Assembly (NCBI GenBank): GCA_026393835.1
Contig: JAPKZK010000145.1
Coordinates: 1-64,000 of the forward strand
DNA length: 64,000 nucleotides
Reading direction: 5' to 3'
DNA from: Candidatus Aminicenantota bacterium
GTDB lineage: Bacteria > Acidobacteriota > Aminicenantia > UBA2199
Position numbers and translations under genes: made by a program. Shown here one piece after another: positions 34,749 through 44,273 of this stretch. Position 1 is the stretch's first letter, and every line of letters starts with the position of its first letter. Under the pieces are notes generated by a model. The model was not told where the DNA came from, searched no databases, and saw only the letters and a list, made by a program, of their open reading frames with translations.

Positions 34749-35030
34749 TCACACATACTCCTTATGCAGCGCTGCCATTTCAACAGGGTAATTTAATAAA
34801 ACAAAGTCTTCGATCTGTCCGAAGGCTTTTTCAATCATTACCCTGGAATTGGCTACCATGACCATGGCCAACTGGATATCCTGCCACACGTCTTGATAAT
34901 CGCTTTCTATAATCGATATATTAAACTTATTCTTTAACTTTTCTTTAATGCCGGTCACGATATGCCGTTTTTCTTTAAGGCTGTGGGTTGCCCGGGAATG
35001 TAAATCCATAATCATAATTCCTACGATCAC
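34749..35030 (-). CDS. DUF503 family protein (YlxP-like)
   Basis: A 93-residue protein with MIVGIMIMDLHSRATHSLKEKRHIV at the N-terminus (shown in part: LHSRATHSLKEKRHIV) and YQDVWQDIQLAMVMVANS, typical of DUF503, commonly encoded between infB and rbfA. Function is not established. Overlaps infB by 4 bp. Confidence 0.9.
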   Translation of the reverse strand: MIVGIMIMDLHSRATHSLKEKRHIVTGIKEKLKNKFNISIIESDYQDVWQDIQLAMVMVANSRVMIEKAFGQIEDFVLLNYPVEMAALHKEYV

Positions 35031-37675
35031 GTTTTTAATTTCAACTCGTATGCTTCCAGTATATCACCGGTCTCGATGGCATTGAAATTCTTTATTCTTA
35101 TCCCGCATTCAGTGCCGGCATTGACTTCGGAGGCGTCATTTTTGACCCGTTTAAGGTTCTCTAATTGGCCTTCGAACACCAGGTCATCCTTACGGAAAAC
35201 CTTCAATTTCGATTTACTGGTGACTTTTCCTTCTTTTACCAGGCACCCGGCAATGGTCCCTACCTTTGTGATCTTAAAGATTTGCAGTACTTCCACGGTG
35301 CCGATATGATTCTCGATATATTCCGGTTCCATTTCACCCTTGACGGCTTTCGCGATATCTTCGATCAAATGGTAGATGACGCTGTACAATTTAATTTCGA
35401 TCTGTTCCCGTTTGGCAAGCCCCAATATTTTTTGCGGCGCTTTTACATTGAAACCGATAATGATGGAATGGGAAGTGGCGGCCAGGAGAATATCGCTTTC
35501 GGTAATATTGCCGATGCCTTTGTAGATGATATTGATTTTTAATTTTTCACTGCTCTGTTTCTGCAGGATAGTTTCCAGCACCTCGCTGGAACTGAAGTTA
35601 TCGGTTTTCATAATAATGGGGAATATTTTTGTTTTATTTTCTTCCAGTCGTTCGAAGAGGTTTTGGAGGCTTAATTTCTTTTCGGCGGTAGCTTCGTCTT
35701 TCCTGGCTTCTTTTCCCTGATGGATTCTCATATCGATGACTTTCCTGGCTTTCTCCAGGTCATCCACTACCTGGAACCGTTCGCCGGCTTCGGGTACTTG
35801 TTCAAAGCCCATGATTTCCACGGGGATGGGGACTTCGGCGTCATCGATGGTTTTCCCCGTATCGTCGAAGATGGCTTTGATTTTTCCGACGGAATTGCCG
35901 CAGATAAAAAAGTCGCCCCGTTTTATTTTACCGTGCTGTATCAGCACGGTGCCCATGGGCCCCAGTTGAGGGTCCAGCCGGGCTTCGATAATCGCACCCC
36001 GGGCCGGGATATCTTTATAGGCTTTTAATTCCAGCATTTCCGAAACGATGAGTAACATCTCCAGGAGGGCGTCGAGGTTCTGGTTATGTTTGGCCGATAT
36101 TTCCACGGCCACTACGTCGCCGCCCCAATCTTCCACTACCACGTTGTGTTTGGATAATTCCTGTTTGACCCTGGTGGGGTTGGCGCCGGGCAAATCGATT
36201 TTGTTAATGGCCACCAGGATAGGGACATTGGCGGCCCGTGCGTGACTGATGGCTTCAATGGTTTGGGGCTGTACGCCATCGTTGGCCGCCACCACCAATA
36301 TGACGATATCCGTCACCTGGGCGCCCCGCGCCCTGATATTGGAAAAGGCTTCATGACCGGGTGTATCCAGGAAAATGATTTCCGAGTTGCGGTAGGGTAA
36401 TTTGTAAGCGCCGATCTTCTGGGTAATGCCCCCGGCTTCCTTCTCCGCCACCCGCGTATTCCTCAACGTATCCAGCAGGGTGGTTTTGCCGTGGTCCACA
36501 TGACCCATTACGGTCACCACCGGCACCCGGGTGGTTAATTTGGCGTTGTTTTTTCCAATGTCATTTTTAAATACGGCGTCCTCGAAGGGAATAATATCCA
36601 CTTCGACGTTGAACTCCTTGCAGATTTCCCTGGCATCTTCTACATCCAATATCTGGGTGGTGATATATTCTTTTTTCAATACTCGCATCCGTTCTTCAAT
36701 ATCTTTTAATTTGAGGTTTAATTTTTCGGCCAGTTCTTTGATGTTGATGTAATCTGAAATCTGGATCGATGCCGGGAGATTGAAGACTTTAACCTTCGGT
36801 TTCGGCGGTTCCGGTCTGGGGGCCCTCGTGGCTTTGTAGTTTTTCTGGGGTCTCGAAGGATAAGGATGGGGGGTTTCTTTTGTTTTCTGGGTTTCGAATT
36901 TCTTCACTTTCTTATCCCGCTCGAATTCCACGGCCCCGGGCGGCCCCTGTTTCGCCTTTGGCGCCATGGGCGGGGCAACCGGTTTCACTACCGCTGGCAT
37001 CTCTTTTGTCGATCCATAATCGTCTAATTCCGCTTCGAAGTCTTCTTCGTATATTTTTAATTTGCTTCTTTTCTCAAGTTCCCTGACCCTTTCTCTTTCT
37101 CTTTCCCTCTCTCGTTCTCGTTCGCGTTCCGGTTCCCGCCTTATTTCTTTTTCCCTGTCCTCCGGCGATACTTTAACCTGGGGTTTTACTTGTGGGTGTT
37201 CTTTCTTTACTTCCACGTGTTCCACGTCTTCCACGCGTTCCACGCGTTCCACGTGTGCCACGTGTGCCACGCGTTCCACCGGCCCCGGTTTTACCGTTTT
37301 TTGGACCCGCTCGACTTTTTCCACTACTCCCGGTTTTTCAATTTTTTCAAGTATTTCGACTTGTTCGACTTGTTCGGCTTGTTCGATTATTCCCGGTATT
37401 TCTTCTGTTTGTTCCGCTGCGATTTCTTTTTTCCCGGGTTTTGCCTTTTGAGCCTTTTTCCTTTTTTCTTCCTCTTCCAGGTAGTCGAATTCATTGAGGA
37501 TTTCTGGGAATCTTTCCTGGTGTTCGGAAAATTCCCGGAGCATAATCAGTTGCTCCATGGATATAACCGATGAATGGGACTTAACCGGCACATTCTTTTT
37601 TTCCAGGAAGAACATAGCCAGCTTATTTGAGATACCAAATTGTTTGGTAGCCTCATGAAGTTTAATAGTCTGCAT
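35027..37675 (-). CDS. infB: Translation initiation factor IF-2
   Basis: An 882-residue GTPase that places initiator tRNA on the 30S subunit. The N-terminal IF2_N motif (HEATKQFGISNKLAMFFLEK) is followed by a long charged linker. That linker contains a repeated VERV/HVERVERVEDVEHV segment and an (ER)n run around residues 185-200. A second IF2_N-like helix (ISDYINIKELAEKLNLKLKD) precedes the G domain with GHVDHGKTTLLD, DTPGHEAF and NKIDLPGA; domains II-IV follow. The linker is species-specific low-complexity sequence. Overlaps DUF503; 19 bp from nusA. Confidence 0.96.
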   Translation of the reverse strand: MQTIKLHEATKQFGISNKLAMFFLEKKNVPVKSHSSVISMEQLIMLREFSEHQERFPEILNEFDYLEEEEKRKKAQKAKPGKKEIAAEQTEEIPGIIEQAEQVEQVEILEKIEKPGVVEKVERVQKTVKPGPVERVAHVAHVERVERVEDVEHVEVKKEHPQVKPQVKVSPEDREKEIRREPERERERERERERERVRELEKRSKLKIYEEDFEAELDDYGSTKEMPAVVKPVAPPMAPKAKQGPPGAVEFERDKKVKKFETQKTKETPHPYPSRPQKNYKATRAPRPEPPKPKVKVFNLPASIQISDYINIKELAEKLNLKLKDIEERMRVLKKEYITTQILDVEDAREICKEFNVEVDIIPFEDAVFKNDIGKNNAKLTTRVPVVTVMGHVDHGKTTLLDTLRNTRVAEKEAGGITQKIGAYKLPYRNSEIIFLDTPGHEAFSNIRARGAQVTDIVILVVAANDGVQPQTIEAISHARAANVPILVAINKIDLPGANPTRVKQELSKHNVVVEDWGGDVVAVEISAKHNQNLDALLEMLLIVSEMLELKAYKDIPARGAIIEARLDPQLGPMGTVLIQHGKIKRGDFFICGNSVGKIKAIFDDTGKTIDDAEVPIPVEIMGFEQVPEAGERFQVVDDLEKARKVIDMRIHQGKEARKDEATAEKKLSLQNLFERLEENKTKIFPIIMKTDNFSSSEVLETILQKQSSEKLKINIIYKGIGNITESDILLAATSHSIIIGFNVKAPQKILGLAKREQIEIKLYSVIYHLIEDIAKAVKGEMEPEYIENHIGTVEVLQIFKITKVGTIAGCLVKEGKVTSKSKLKVFRKDDLVFEGQLENLKRVKNDASEVNAGTECGIRIKNFNAIETGDILEAYELKLKT

Positions 37676-37694
37676 TCCTCGCGCCTCCTAACAC

Positions 37695-38756
37695 TTACAA
37701 TTTTTTTTGTCTACTTTCCGACTTGCTTTCCATTCGGTTTGTCAGTTGAATATTCCATTTGGTTAATTTAGATGCCAATTTAATATTGATACCTTTTTTC
37801 CCAATGGCGGCAGAAAGTGTTTCATCTGTCACGGTCACTTCGGCCCTATTTTCCGCTGAGTCGATAATTTTGACTTTTACAATTTCAGCCGGGGTTAATG
37901 CGGAAGCAATGAACCGCTCCGGTGAATTGCTCCAGGCAATCACATCGATCCTCTCGCCCCTGAGTTCTTTGGTAATGGAGAGGACCCTGTTTCCATTCAT
38001 ACCGACGATAGCGCCCACCGGGTCGACGGTTTTATCGGTGGAATAGACCGCGACTTTTGTTTTAACCCCGGGTTCCCGCGAAATCGAATAAATTTTTACA
38101 ATTCCTTCGGACACTTCCGGGACTTCCATTTTAATCAGTTCCATTACAAAATCATTCATATAACGGGTGCCTAAGATCAAGGGGCCTTTTCCTTCCGGGA
38201 AAACCCGTTTGATATAAAAGCGGACGATGTCGCCCCTCCCGAAGAGGTCCTTTGGCGAGAGTTCCTTGGGGGGCAAGATGGCTTCGCCTACATCGAGGGT
38301 GATAATGATATTGTTTTTTTCGATGCGGCTGACTTCGCCGGACATGAGCGAGCCGGTAAGGGGCAGGTATTTGTGGTAGATTTTCTGCTGTTCCGCTTTG
38401 AAGACTTTATGCATAATGATCTGTTTGGCTGTTTGGGCGGCCACCCTACCCAGGGTTTCGCCGGGGAGAAATATTTTTATTTCGTCCCCTACTTTTGCTT
38501 TGGAATCATATTTTAGCGCTTCTTTCCAATCGATTTCCGCGATGGGGTCTTCGATATCGTGCACCACCAGTTTGGTGCAGTACACTTCGATTTTTCCCCG
38601 GTCTTTATCGATTTCCACATGAATGTCGGCTTCGTTGTGAAAATATTTATTGGCAACAGTCAGTAATGCTTCCTCAATGGCAGAATAAAAAATATCCGCA
38701 GATATTCCGCGCTCCTTGCTCAATTGCTTGATGCTTTTCAACAGTTCTTCTGCCAT
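37695..38756 (-). CDS. nusA: Transcription termination/antitermination factor NusA
   Basis: A 353-residue RNA polymerase-associated factor: N-terminal domain, S1 domain (GSLMSGEVSRIEKNNIIITL), then two KH domains (REPGVKTKVAVYS, DPVGAIVGMNGNRVLSI; AIGKKGINIKLASKLTKW). It ends just after KH2, so it lacks the C-terminal acidic repeats of E. coli NusA, as in many bacteria. First gene of the operon; the usual rimP upstream is absent here. GAGG lies before the ATG. Confidence 0.95.
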   Translation of the reverse strand: MAEELLKSIKQLSKERGISADIFYSAIEEALLTVANKYFHNEADIHVEIDKDRGKIEVYCTKLVVHDIEDPIAEIDWKEALKYDSKAKVGDEIKIFLPGETLGRVAAQTAKQIIMHKVFKAEQQKIYHKYLPLTGSLMSGEVSRIEKNNIIITLDVGEAILPPKELSPKDLFGRGDIVRFYIKRVFPEGKGPLILGTRYMNDFVMELIKMEVPEVSEGIVKIYSISREPGVKTKVAVYSTDKTVDPVGAIVGMNGNRVLSITKELRGERIDVIAWSNSPERFIASALTPAEIVKVKIIDSAENRAEVTVTDETLSAAIGKKGINIKLASKLTKWNIQLTNRMESKSESRQKKL

Positions 38757-38798
38757 TTAATGTCCTCATTTTATTTTTCATTTAACTTTTAACGTTCA

Positions 38799-38827
38799 AT
38801 TATAATGAATTTTTCGGAAAAAAGCAA
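38799..38827 (-). promoter_or_regulatory. Promoter of the nusA-infB operon
   Basis: Minus-strand TTGCTT (38827-38822), 17-nt spacer, TATAAT (38804-38799), leader about 35 nt. Confidence 0.6.
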
Positions 38828-38888
38828 ATTAAAATGCACAGGCGGCAGGAAAAAATCACCGGGGATGTATAAGGTTTTTGTTTATGGG

Positions 38889-38917
38889 TTGATTTTATGT
38901 GGCCAATGTATTATTAT
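38889..38917 (+). promoter_or_regulatory. Promoter of the hybrid propeller kinase
   Basis: TTGATT (38889-38894), 17-nt spacer, TATTAT (38912-38917), about 57 nt before the GTG start at 38981. Confidence 0.5.
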
Positions 38918-38980
38918 TATGGATTACATCAGGAACAAGTAGAAACGAAAAAAGATGATCATGAACGGGTAAATTAAAAC

Positions 38981-41900
38981 GTGAAAAATAAAAGCGGCAT
39001 CATGCGAATTTCCTTTATCATAGTTCTTCTATATATGGCGGCGCTTTCGTTTTCTCAATCAACGGCCGCCGCTGGCCCCGGCCCCAAAAGCCCGGGGATT
39101 TTATTTGAAAGTATCTCGCTGGAAAATGACTTGTCCCAGGCTTCCGTCATTACGATCAGCCAGGATAAAAAAGGCTTTATGTGGTTCGGCACCGAGGACG
39201 GTTTGAATAGATATGACGGCTACGAGTTTAACGTTTATAGAAACAATCCCGCAGACCCGACGTCCCTATCGGAAAACTCTATCCGTTACGTTTATACGGA
39301 TAAAAGCGGCGCCCTGTGGGCCTGTTCTTTCAGCAGGGGATTGAATAAATTTGACCGGGCATCAGGGACATTTATCCGTTACCTGCACAACCCGGCTGAT
39401 CCCGGCAGTATCGGTCATGACGAAGTCTCGGTGGTGTATGAAGACCGGGAAAAAACTCTCTGGGTCGGTACATTGGGGGGGGGCCTCGATAAATTTGACC
39501 GGGAAACGGGCCGCTTTATTCATTACCGCCATATTCCCAACACTCCCGACACTCCCGGCGCCTCCGGCAGCCTGGACTGCGATTTTATCAAGACCATCTT
39601 TGAAGACAGCAAAGGTCGTTTGTGGATCGGTACTGAAGGCGGCGGGCTGTATTTACTGGAGGGGAGTTCCCGGGATAAGGGCGTCTTTCGCAATTATTCC
39701 CACGCCCCGGGCAACCCCACCGGTTTGAATAATAATTTTGTTACATGTATTTATGAAACTTCGCAAGGTGTGTTGTGGATCGGTACTGAAGGCGGCGGCA
39801 TCAGCCGGTTCGACCCGGATAAAGGGGTCTTTGTTCCCTTCACTTTTCAACCGGGCAACCGGGCGGGATTAAGTCATAACTTTGTGACATTTATCCATGA
39901 GGACAGCGATGGCAAATTGTGGATCGGTACTTACGGCGGGGGGCTAAATATATTCGATCCGCTGAAAGAGACGTTTACTCATTACCGTCAACAGGATGGA
40001 GTTCCCGGCGCACTGAACCATGATTATATTTTATCTTTTTATAAAGACAGCACGGATGTGTTGTGGATCGGAACTCACAGCGGCATCAACAAATTTAACC
40101 CGGAGCGGCTGCAATTTTCCTGCCTGGAACGTGACGCCGGTTATCCTAATAGTTTAAATGACAATGATATCCGGGCGATTTTCGAAGACGACGGCGGCAT
40201 TCTCTGGATCGGCGCCTACAATGGCGGGCTCACTAAATTTGACAGGAAGTCCGGGCGCTTTACTCATTATACGCATGATCCCCAGTCCCCCGGAAGTATA
40301 ACCGATAACCGGGTCTTTGCGATTTTGAAAGACAGCGCCGGCCTCCTATGGGCCGGTTCGTTCGGCGGGGGGCTTATGTCGCTGGATGAGAAAACCGGGA
40401 AGTTTACTGGTTATCGCAGCGATCCCCTTGTCCCGGGCAGCTTAAGCAGCGATAATGTGAGAGCGCTCTACGAAGACGGTAAACGTAGGTTGTGGATAGC
40501 CACCATGGGCGGCGGGGTGAACTGTTTCGACCGGGAGAAAAAAACGTTTAATCATTATCGCCACAACCCGGATAATCCTTCCAGTATCAGCAGCGACAAG
40601 GTTTTCGTCGCCCGGGAGGACAGGAACGGTATGCTCTGGATCGGCGCCTTTGGCGGCGGCCTGGATAGGTTTGATCCCGGGAAAGAAACTTTTACTCATT
40701 ACCGGTATGACCCTAATAATTCCAACAGTCTCAGCAGCGACCGGGTATTTTGCATTCATATCCAGGAAAAGCCGGAGGAAGGGACCGGGGAGGGAATTAT
40801 ATTGTGGGTGGGCGCCGACGGCGGCGGTCTGAACCGGTTCGACGCCCGGACCGGCCAGTGGACCCGCTTTTACCAGGCGGATGGTTTGCCCGGTAATGTT
40901 GTTTACGGGATACTGGAGGACGGCAAGGGAAACTTATGGATCAGTACGACCAAAGGTTTATCGAGATGCAATCTCCGGGCCCTATCGTTTATGAATTACA
41001 CTTCCAAAGACGGGCTGCAAAACACCGAATATAATTCCGGGGCTTATTATAAGAACCCCGTTAGCGGCGAGATGTTTTTCGGCGGCCTCAACGGCTTGAA
41101 CAGTTTTTTCCCGGACAGGATAATGGTCGACCCCCGTATCAACCCGGTAGTAATTAAATCCTTTAGGAAATTCAATAAGGTAATGAAACCCCATCTATTC
41201 AACGAGGAGATGAAGGAAATCAATTTGTCTTACCGGGACAATTTTTTCTCTTTCGATTTTGTGGCGCCGGAATACCGGAACCCTGATCGAAATCAATATA
41301 CATATATACTGGAGGGCGCCGACCAGAAATGGACCCGATGCGGCGTCAAGCGCCATGCCGATTATACCGATATTGCCGGCGGAGAGTATGTATTTAAGGT
41401 TAAGAGTTTTAACCAGGTCGGCGCAACCAGTGAAACTTCCATCAGGCTGACGATTATTCCACCCTTCTGGCTTACCTGGTGGTTCAGGGCGACGGCATTA
41501 ATCCTGGTTTCGCTGACGACTTTTACCGTCATGCAGTTAAGGACCCGCGCTGTACGGAAACGGAACCGCCGGTTGGAAGATTTTAACAAGCAATTAAAGC
41601 AGGAAATAGTAGAGCGTCAACAGGCGGAATTGCTGCAGGCCACCCTTTATCAAATTGCTGAAATTACTCATTCGGATATGGAATCTGGTGAAATCTACCG
41701 CTCTATTCACCAGGCCATTGCCCGGTTGATCGACGCCGAGAATTTTTATATCGCTTTATATGACGCGGCGGAAGATACTATTTCCCTGCCTTATTTTGTC
41801 GATAAATATGACGATTACATGGGCCGCACCTTCAAGCCCTTCAAGGGGCTTACGGAGTATATTATCCGGAACAATACGTCCCTCCTGGCTTCAACGCCTG

Positions 41901-43285
41901 AGCTGCGCATCCTGGCGGACAAGGGAGAGATTAGCCTGTTTGGAACGATGCCCAGGATCTGGTTGGGGGTCCCGCTGCGATTTAAAAACGAAATCTTTGG
42001 CGCCGTGGTGGCGCAGCATTATAGTAATCCGCACGCCTACACCGAGAGAGATAAAAAGGTGTTGGAGTTTGCCTCCGACCAGATCGCCGGCGTCCTCTCC
42101 AGGAAGCGGGAAGCTGAAGAGAAAAAAGAGTTGAAGGAAAAACTGGTGTTATCGGAAAAGATGGAGGCCATCGGACGGTTGGCGGGCGGGGTAGCGCATG
42201 ATCTTAATAATGTGCTGAGCGCGATTGTCAGTTACCCGGAGCTGCTGCTGCTGAAACTGCCCCCGGACAGCCCGCTGCGCAAACCGCTGTTAACCGTGAA
42301 GCAATCCGGCCAGCGCGCCGCGGCGATTGTCCAGGATTTGTTGACACTGGCCCGGCGCGGGGTCGAGGTTAATGAAGTGATCAATTGGAACGATATTATC
42401 CGCGAGTATTTAAAATCCCCTGTGTTTGAGAGGCTTAAAGGCGCTTACCCGGGCATTGAAATATCTTTAGACCTGGATAATCATTTGCTAAATATCGAGG
42501 GGTCGCCGGTGCATCTTACTAAAACGCTTATGAATCTTTGTTCCAACGCGGCGGAGGCAATGCCCGGGGGTGGGACCATTTGCCTGGCGACCTGCAACCT
42601 GTACCGGGATAAAGATCTGGCGGATTTCGGTCTCAGTAATTTTGTCGTGGTATCGGTTTCCGACGCCGGTGTCGGTATTGCCAAGGGAGATCTCAAACGA
42701 ATTTTTGAACCTTTTTACACCACGAAATCGATGGGTATCAGCGGGACCGGCCTGGGTATGGCCATCGTCTGGAATGCGGTGAATGACCACAACGGCTATA
42801 TCAATGTTTCCAGTGAAGAAGGAAAAGGAACTATTTTCGAGCTTTATTTCCCCGTCACTTATGCGGCTGTTTCCAAAAAGGAAAAAACTGTGGGCGTCGA
42901 GGAATTCACGGGACATGGGGAGCGGATATTGGTCATCGACGATATGCTCGAACAGAGGGAGATTTTAAGTGTGCTGCTGGCGGAACTGGGTTATTCGGTC
43001 ACGTGTGTTTCGCGCGGCGAGGAAGCTGTAAATTATATGAAGGAACATGGGGCGGAAGTCCGGTTATTGATACTGGATATGATTATGGAAGGCGGTATGG
43101 ATGGTCTTGATACTTACAAGGAGATTCTGAAGATAAAGCCTGGGATTAAGGCGGTTATTGCCAGTGGGTTTTCAGAGACGGTGCGGGTAAAAGAGGCGGT
43201 GCAACTGGGGGCGGGTGCTTACATCAAGAAGCCCTACACGTTGGAAAAGATCGGCATGGCTTTAAAGATCGAACTGGAAAAATAG
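38981..43285 (+). CDS. Hybrid sensor kinase: 14-blade propeller, GAF, kinase, receiver
   Basis: A 1434-residue protein. A signal peptide is followed by 14 Reg_prop blades (WFGTEDGLN to MFFGGLNGLN), a Y_Y_Y domain, one helix (LTWWFRATALILVSLTTFTV), a short coiled coil and a GAF domain (~900-1040: ENFYIALYDAAEDTISLPYF; RIWLGVPLRFKNEIFGAVV). Next come a HisKA-type dimerisation helix with GGVAHDLNNVLSAI, a HATPase with CSNAAEAMPGGG and GTGLGMAIVWNAV, and a receiver with VIDD, phospho-acceptor Asp in LILDMIMEGG and Lys in YIKKPY. No DNA-binding domain, so output needs a partner. GTG 38981 or ATG 39002 could start it. Divergent from nusA. Confidence 0.92.
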   Translation: MKNKSGIMRISFIIVLLYMAALSFSQSTAAAGPGPKSPGILFESISLENDLSQASVITISQDKKGFMWFGTEDGLNRYDGYEFNVYRNNPADPTSLSENSIRYVYTDKSGALWACSFSRGLNKFDRASGTFIRYLHNPADPGSIGHDEVSVVYEDREKTLWVGTLGGGLDKFDRETGRFIHYRHIPNTPDTPGASGSLDCDFIKTIFEDSKGRLWIGTEGGGLYLLEGSSRDKGVFRNYSHAPGNPTGLNNNFVTCIYETSQGVLWIGTEGGGISRFDPDKGVFVPFTFQPGNRAGLSHNFVTFIHEDSDGKLWIGTYGGGLNIFDPLKETFTHYRQQDGVPGALNHDYILSFYKDSTDVLWIGTHSGINKFNPERLQFSCLERDAGYPNSLNDNDIRAIFEDDGGILWIGAYNGGLTKFDRKSGRFTHYTHDPQSPGSITDNRVFAILKDSAGLLWAGSFGGGLMSLDEKTGKFTGYRSDPLVPGSLSSDNVRALYEDGKRRLWIATMGGGVNCFDREKKTFNHYRHNPDNPSSISSDKVFVAREDRNGMLWIGAFGGGLDRFDPGKETFTHYRYDPNNSNSLSSDRVFCIHIQEKPEEGTGEGIILWVGADGGGLNRFDARTGQWTRFYQADGLPGNVVYGILEDGKGNLWISTTKGLSRCNLRALSFMNYTSKDGLQNTEYNSGAYYKNPVSGEMFFGGLNGLNSFFPDRIMVDPRINPVVIKSFRKFNKVMKPHLFNEEMKEINLSYRDNFFSFDFVAPEYRNPDRNQYTYILEGADQKWTRCGVKRHADYTDIAGGEYVFKVKSFNQVGATSETSIRLTIIPPFWLTWWFRATALILVSLTTFTVMQLRTRAVRKRNRRLEDFNKQLKQEIVERQQAELLQATLYQIAEITHSDMESGEIYRSIHQAIARLIDAENFYIALYDAAEDTISLPYFVDKYDDYMGRTFKPFKGLTEYIIRNNTSLLASTPELRILADKGEISLFGTMPRIWLGVPLRFKNEIFGAVVAQHYSNPHAYTERDKKVLEFASDQIAGVLSRKREAEEKKELKEKLVLSEKMEAIGRLAGGVAHDLNNVLSAIVSYPELLLLKLPPDSPLRKPLLTVKQSGQRAAAIVQDLLTLARRGVEVNEVINWNDIIREYLKSPVFERLKGAYPGIEISLDLDNHLLNIEGSPVHLTKTLMNLCSNAAEAMPGGGTICLATCNLYRDKDLADFGLSNFVVVSVSDAGVGIAKGDLKRIFEPFYTTKSMGISGTGLGMAIVWNAVNDHNGYINVSSEEGKGTIFELYFPVTYAAVSKKEKTVGVEEFTGHGERILVIDDMLEQREILSVLLAELGYSVTCVSRGEEAVNYMKEHGAEVRLLILDMIMEGGMDGLDTYKEILKIKPGIKAVIASGFSETVRVKEAVQLGAGAYIKKPYTLEKIGMALKIELEK

Positions 43286-43298
43286 TCGCTGAAATAAC

Positions 43299-43327
43299 TT
43301 GACAACGTTTTTTTTTTTATTTAGAAT
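43299..43327 (+). promoter_or_regulatory. Strong promoter of the small membrane protein
   Basis: Consensus TTGACA (43299-43304), 17-nt spacer containing a T11 run, TAGAAT (43322-43327). It is the best -35 in the window. Confidence 0.7.
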
Positions 43328-43350
43328 TGTGGAGAAAATCGGAGGTTCGA

Positions 43351-43521
43351 ATGAAACTTAGTGCACCAAAAAAATTTATTTGGTTTTTGTCGTTTCTTTT
43401 GGCGGTCATAAGCATTGCTTCTAAATTTGTTTTCATCGCCTTTGTAACTGCCCACGCATTCTGGTTTATGGCGGCAGCGTGGTTCCTGCTTTTCATCGCG
43501 ACGTTGTTAAAAGGTATATAA
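43351..43521 (+). CDS. Small two-helix membrane protein
   Basis: A 56-residue protein, MKLSAPKKFIWFLSFLLAVI at the start and FIATLLKGI at the end, with two predicted membrane helices (about 9-31 and 36-53). GGAGG lies 5 nt before ATG 43351, and a consensus promoter is 24 bp upstream. Short proteins with the frame MKL(S/T)APKK...LLKG(L/I) are familiar to me from many phyla as uncharacterised membrane proteins. A hairpin terminator follows at 43593. Monocistronic; function unknown. Confidence 0.8.
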   Translation: MKLSAPKKFIWFLSFLLAVISIASKFVFIAFVTAHAFWFMAAAWFLLFIATLLKGI

Positions 43522-43592
43522 CCTAGCGCGAAAATTAAATTTTTAGCCGCGGACTTACATGGACGGACACGGACAATATTTGCATGGTCTTT

Positions 43593-43620
43593 CCCCTCGC
43601 GAAGAAAGAGGGGCATTTTT
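43593..43620 (+). terminator. Rho-independent terminator
   Basis: CCCCTC (43593-43598) pairs with GAGGGG (43608-43613), 9-nt loop, then CATTTTT. Lies between the small membrane protein gene and the convergent mobA. Confidence 0.6.
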
Positions 43621-43626
43621 CCCTTG

Positions 43627-44256
43627 CTATTCGGTTATTGTTAATAAAGCCCCTTTATCCTTCATATAACCCCGGTAATCTTCGATGGTATTCAGGTTAT
43701 AATACCAGTCCCGGGCTTCCATCGGGATATATTTGACGCGGTGCGGGGGATAAAGTTCTATAACCTTTCTCACCCCCTGTTCCAGGAGAGTTTCGATGGC
43801 AGGAATCAGCCGCCGGTGGTAAAAGGCAAACAATGGTTCGTATTTCCCCTCACCCGTTACCGGCGCCACGATATCGTATTGGCCGGTAAACGTCATCATT
43901 TTTTGCAGGAAAGGCACATTTATTTCGGGAATATCGCAGGCCATCACAAAATTCACCGGGTGCGCCGACGCCTGCAGCCCGGTAAGGATACCCCTCAGCG
44001 GACCCTGGTTCGGTTCTTTGTCCACAACCGCCCGGTAAGGAAGAAAAGAGAGCCTGTCCATGGTTTCCCGGTTTGAACTGATGATGATTTCCCGGAAATA
44101 AGGCCCGATATCGCGGGCGATTTTTTCGATGAGTCGGAGCCCGGAAACCATTAACAACGACTTATCTTCCTCCATGCGTAGACTTTTTCCCCCGGCCAGG
44201 ATAACAGCGCTCATGGGGTTTTGGTTATTTTGATCCGCGTCGGGCATTTTTGCCAC
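43627..44256 (-). CDS. mobA: Molybdenum cofactor guanylyltransferase MobA
   Basis: Transfers GMP to molybdopterin to make the guanine dinucleotide cofactor. A 209-residue nucleotidyltransferase with SAVILAGGKSLRMEEDKSLL, VDKEPNQGPLRGILTGLQAS and FVMACDIPEINVPFL. The first 14 residues (MAKMPDADQNNQNP) precede the conserved start; an internal ATG at 44214 is equally possible, and neither has a clear ribosome binding site. No molybdoenzyme is in the window. Followed upstream by plsC, 18 bp away. Confidence 0.88.
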   Translation of the reverse strand: MAKMPDADQNNQNPMSAVILAGGKSLRMEEDKSLLMVSGLRLIEKIARDIGPYFREIIISSNRETMDRLSFLPYRAVVDKEPNQGPLRGILTGLQASAHPVNFVMACDIPEINVPFLQKMMTFTGQYDIVAPVTGEGKYEPLFAFYHRRLIPAIETLLEQGVRKVIELYPPHRVKYIPMEARDWYYNLNTIEDYRGYMKDKGALLTITE

Positions 44257-44273
44257 TGTTTTTTAGCCTATTT

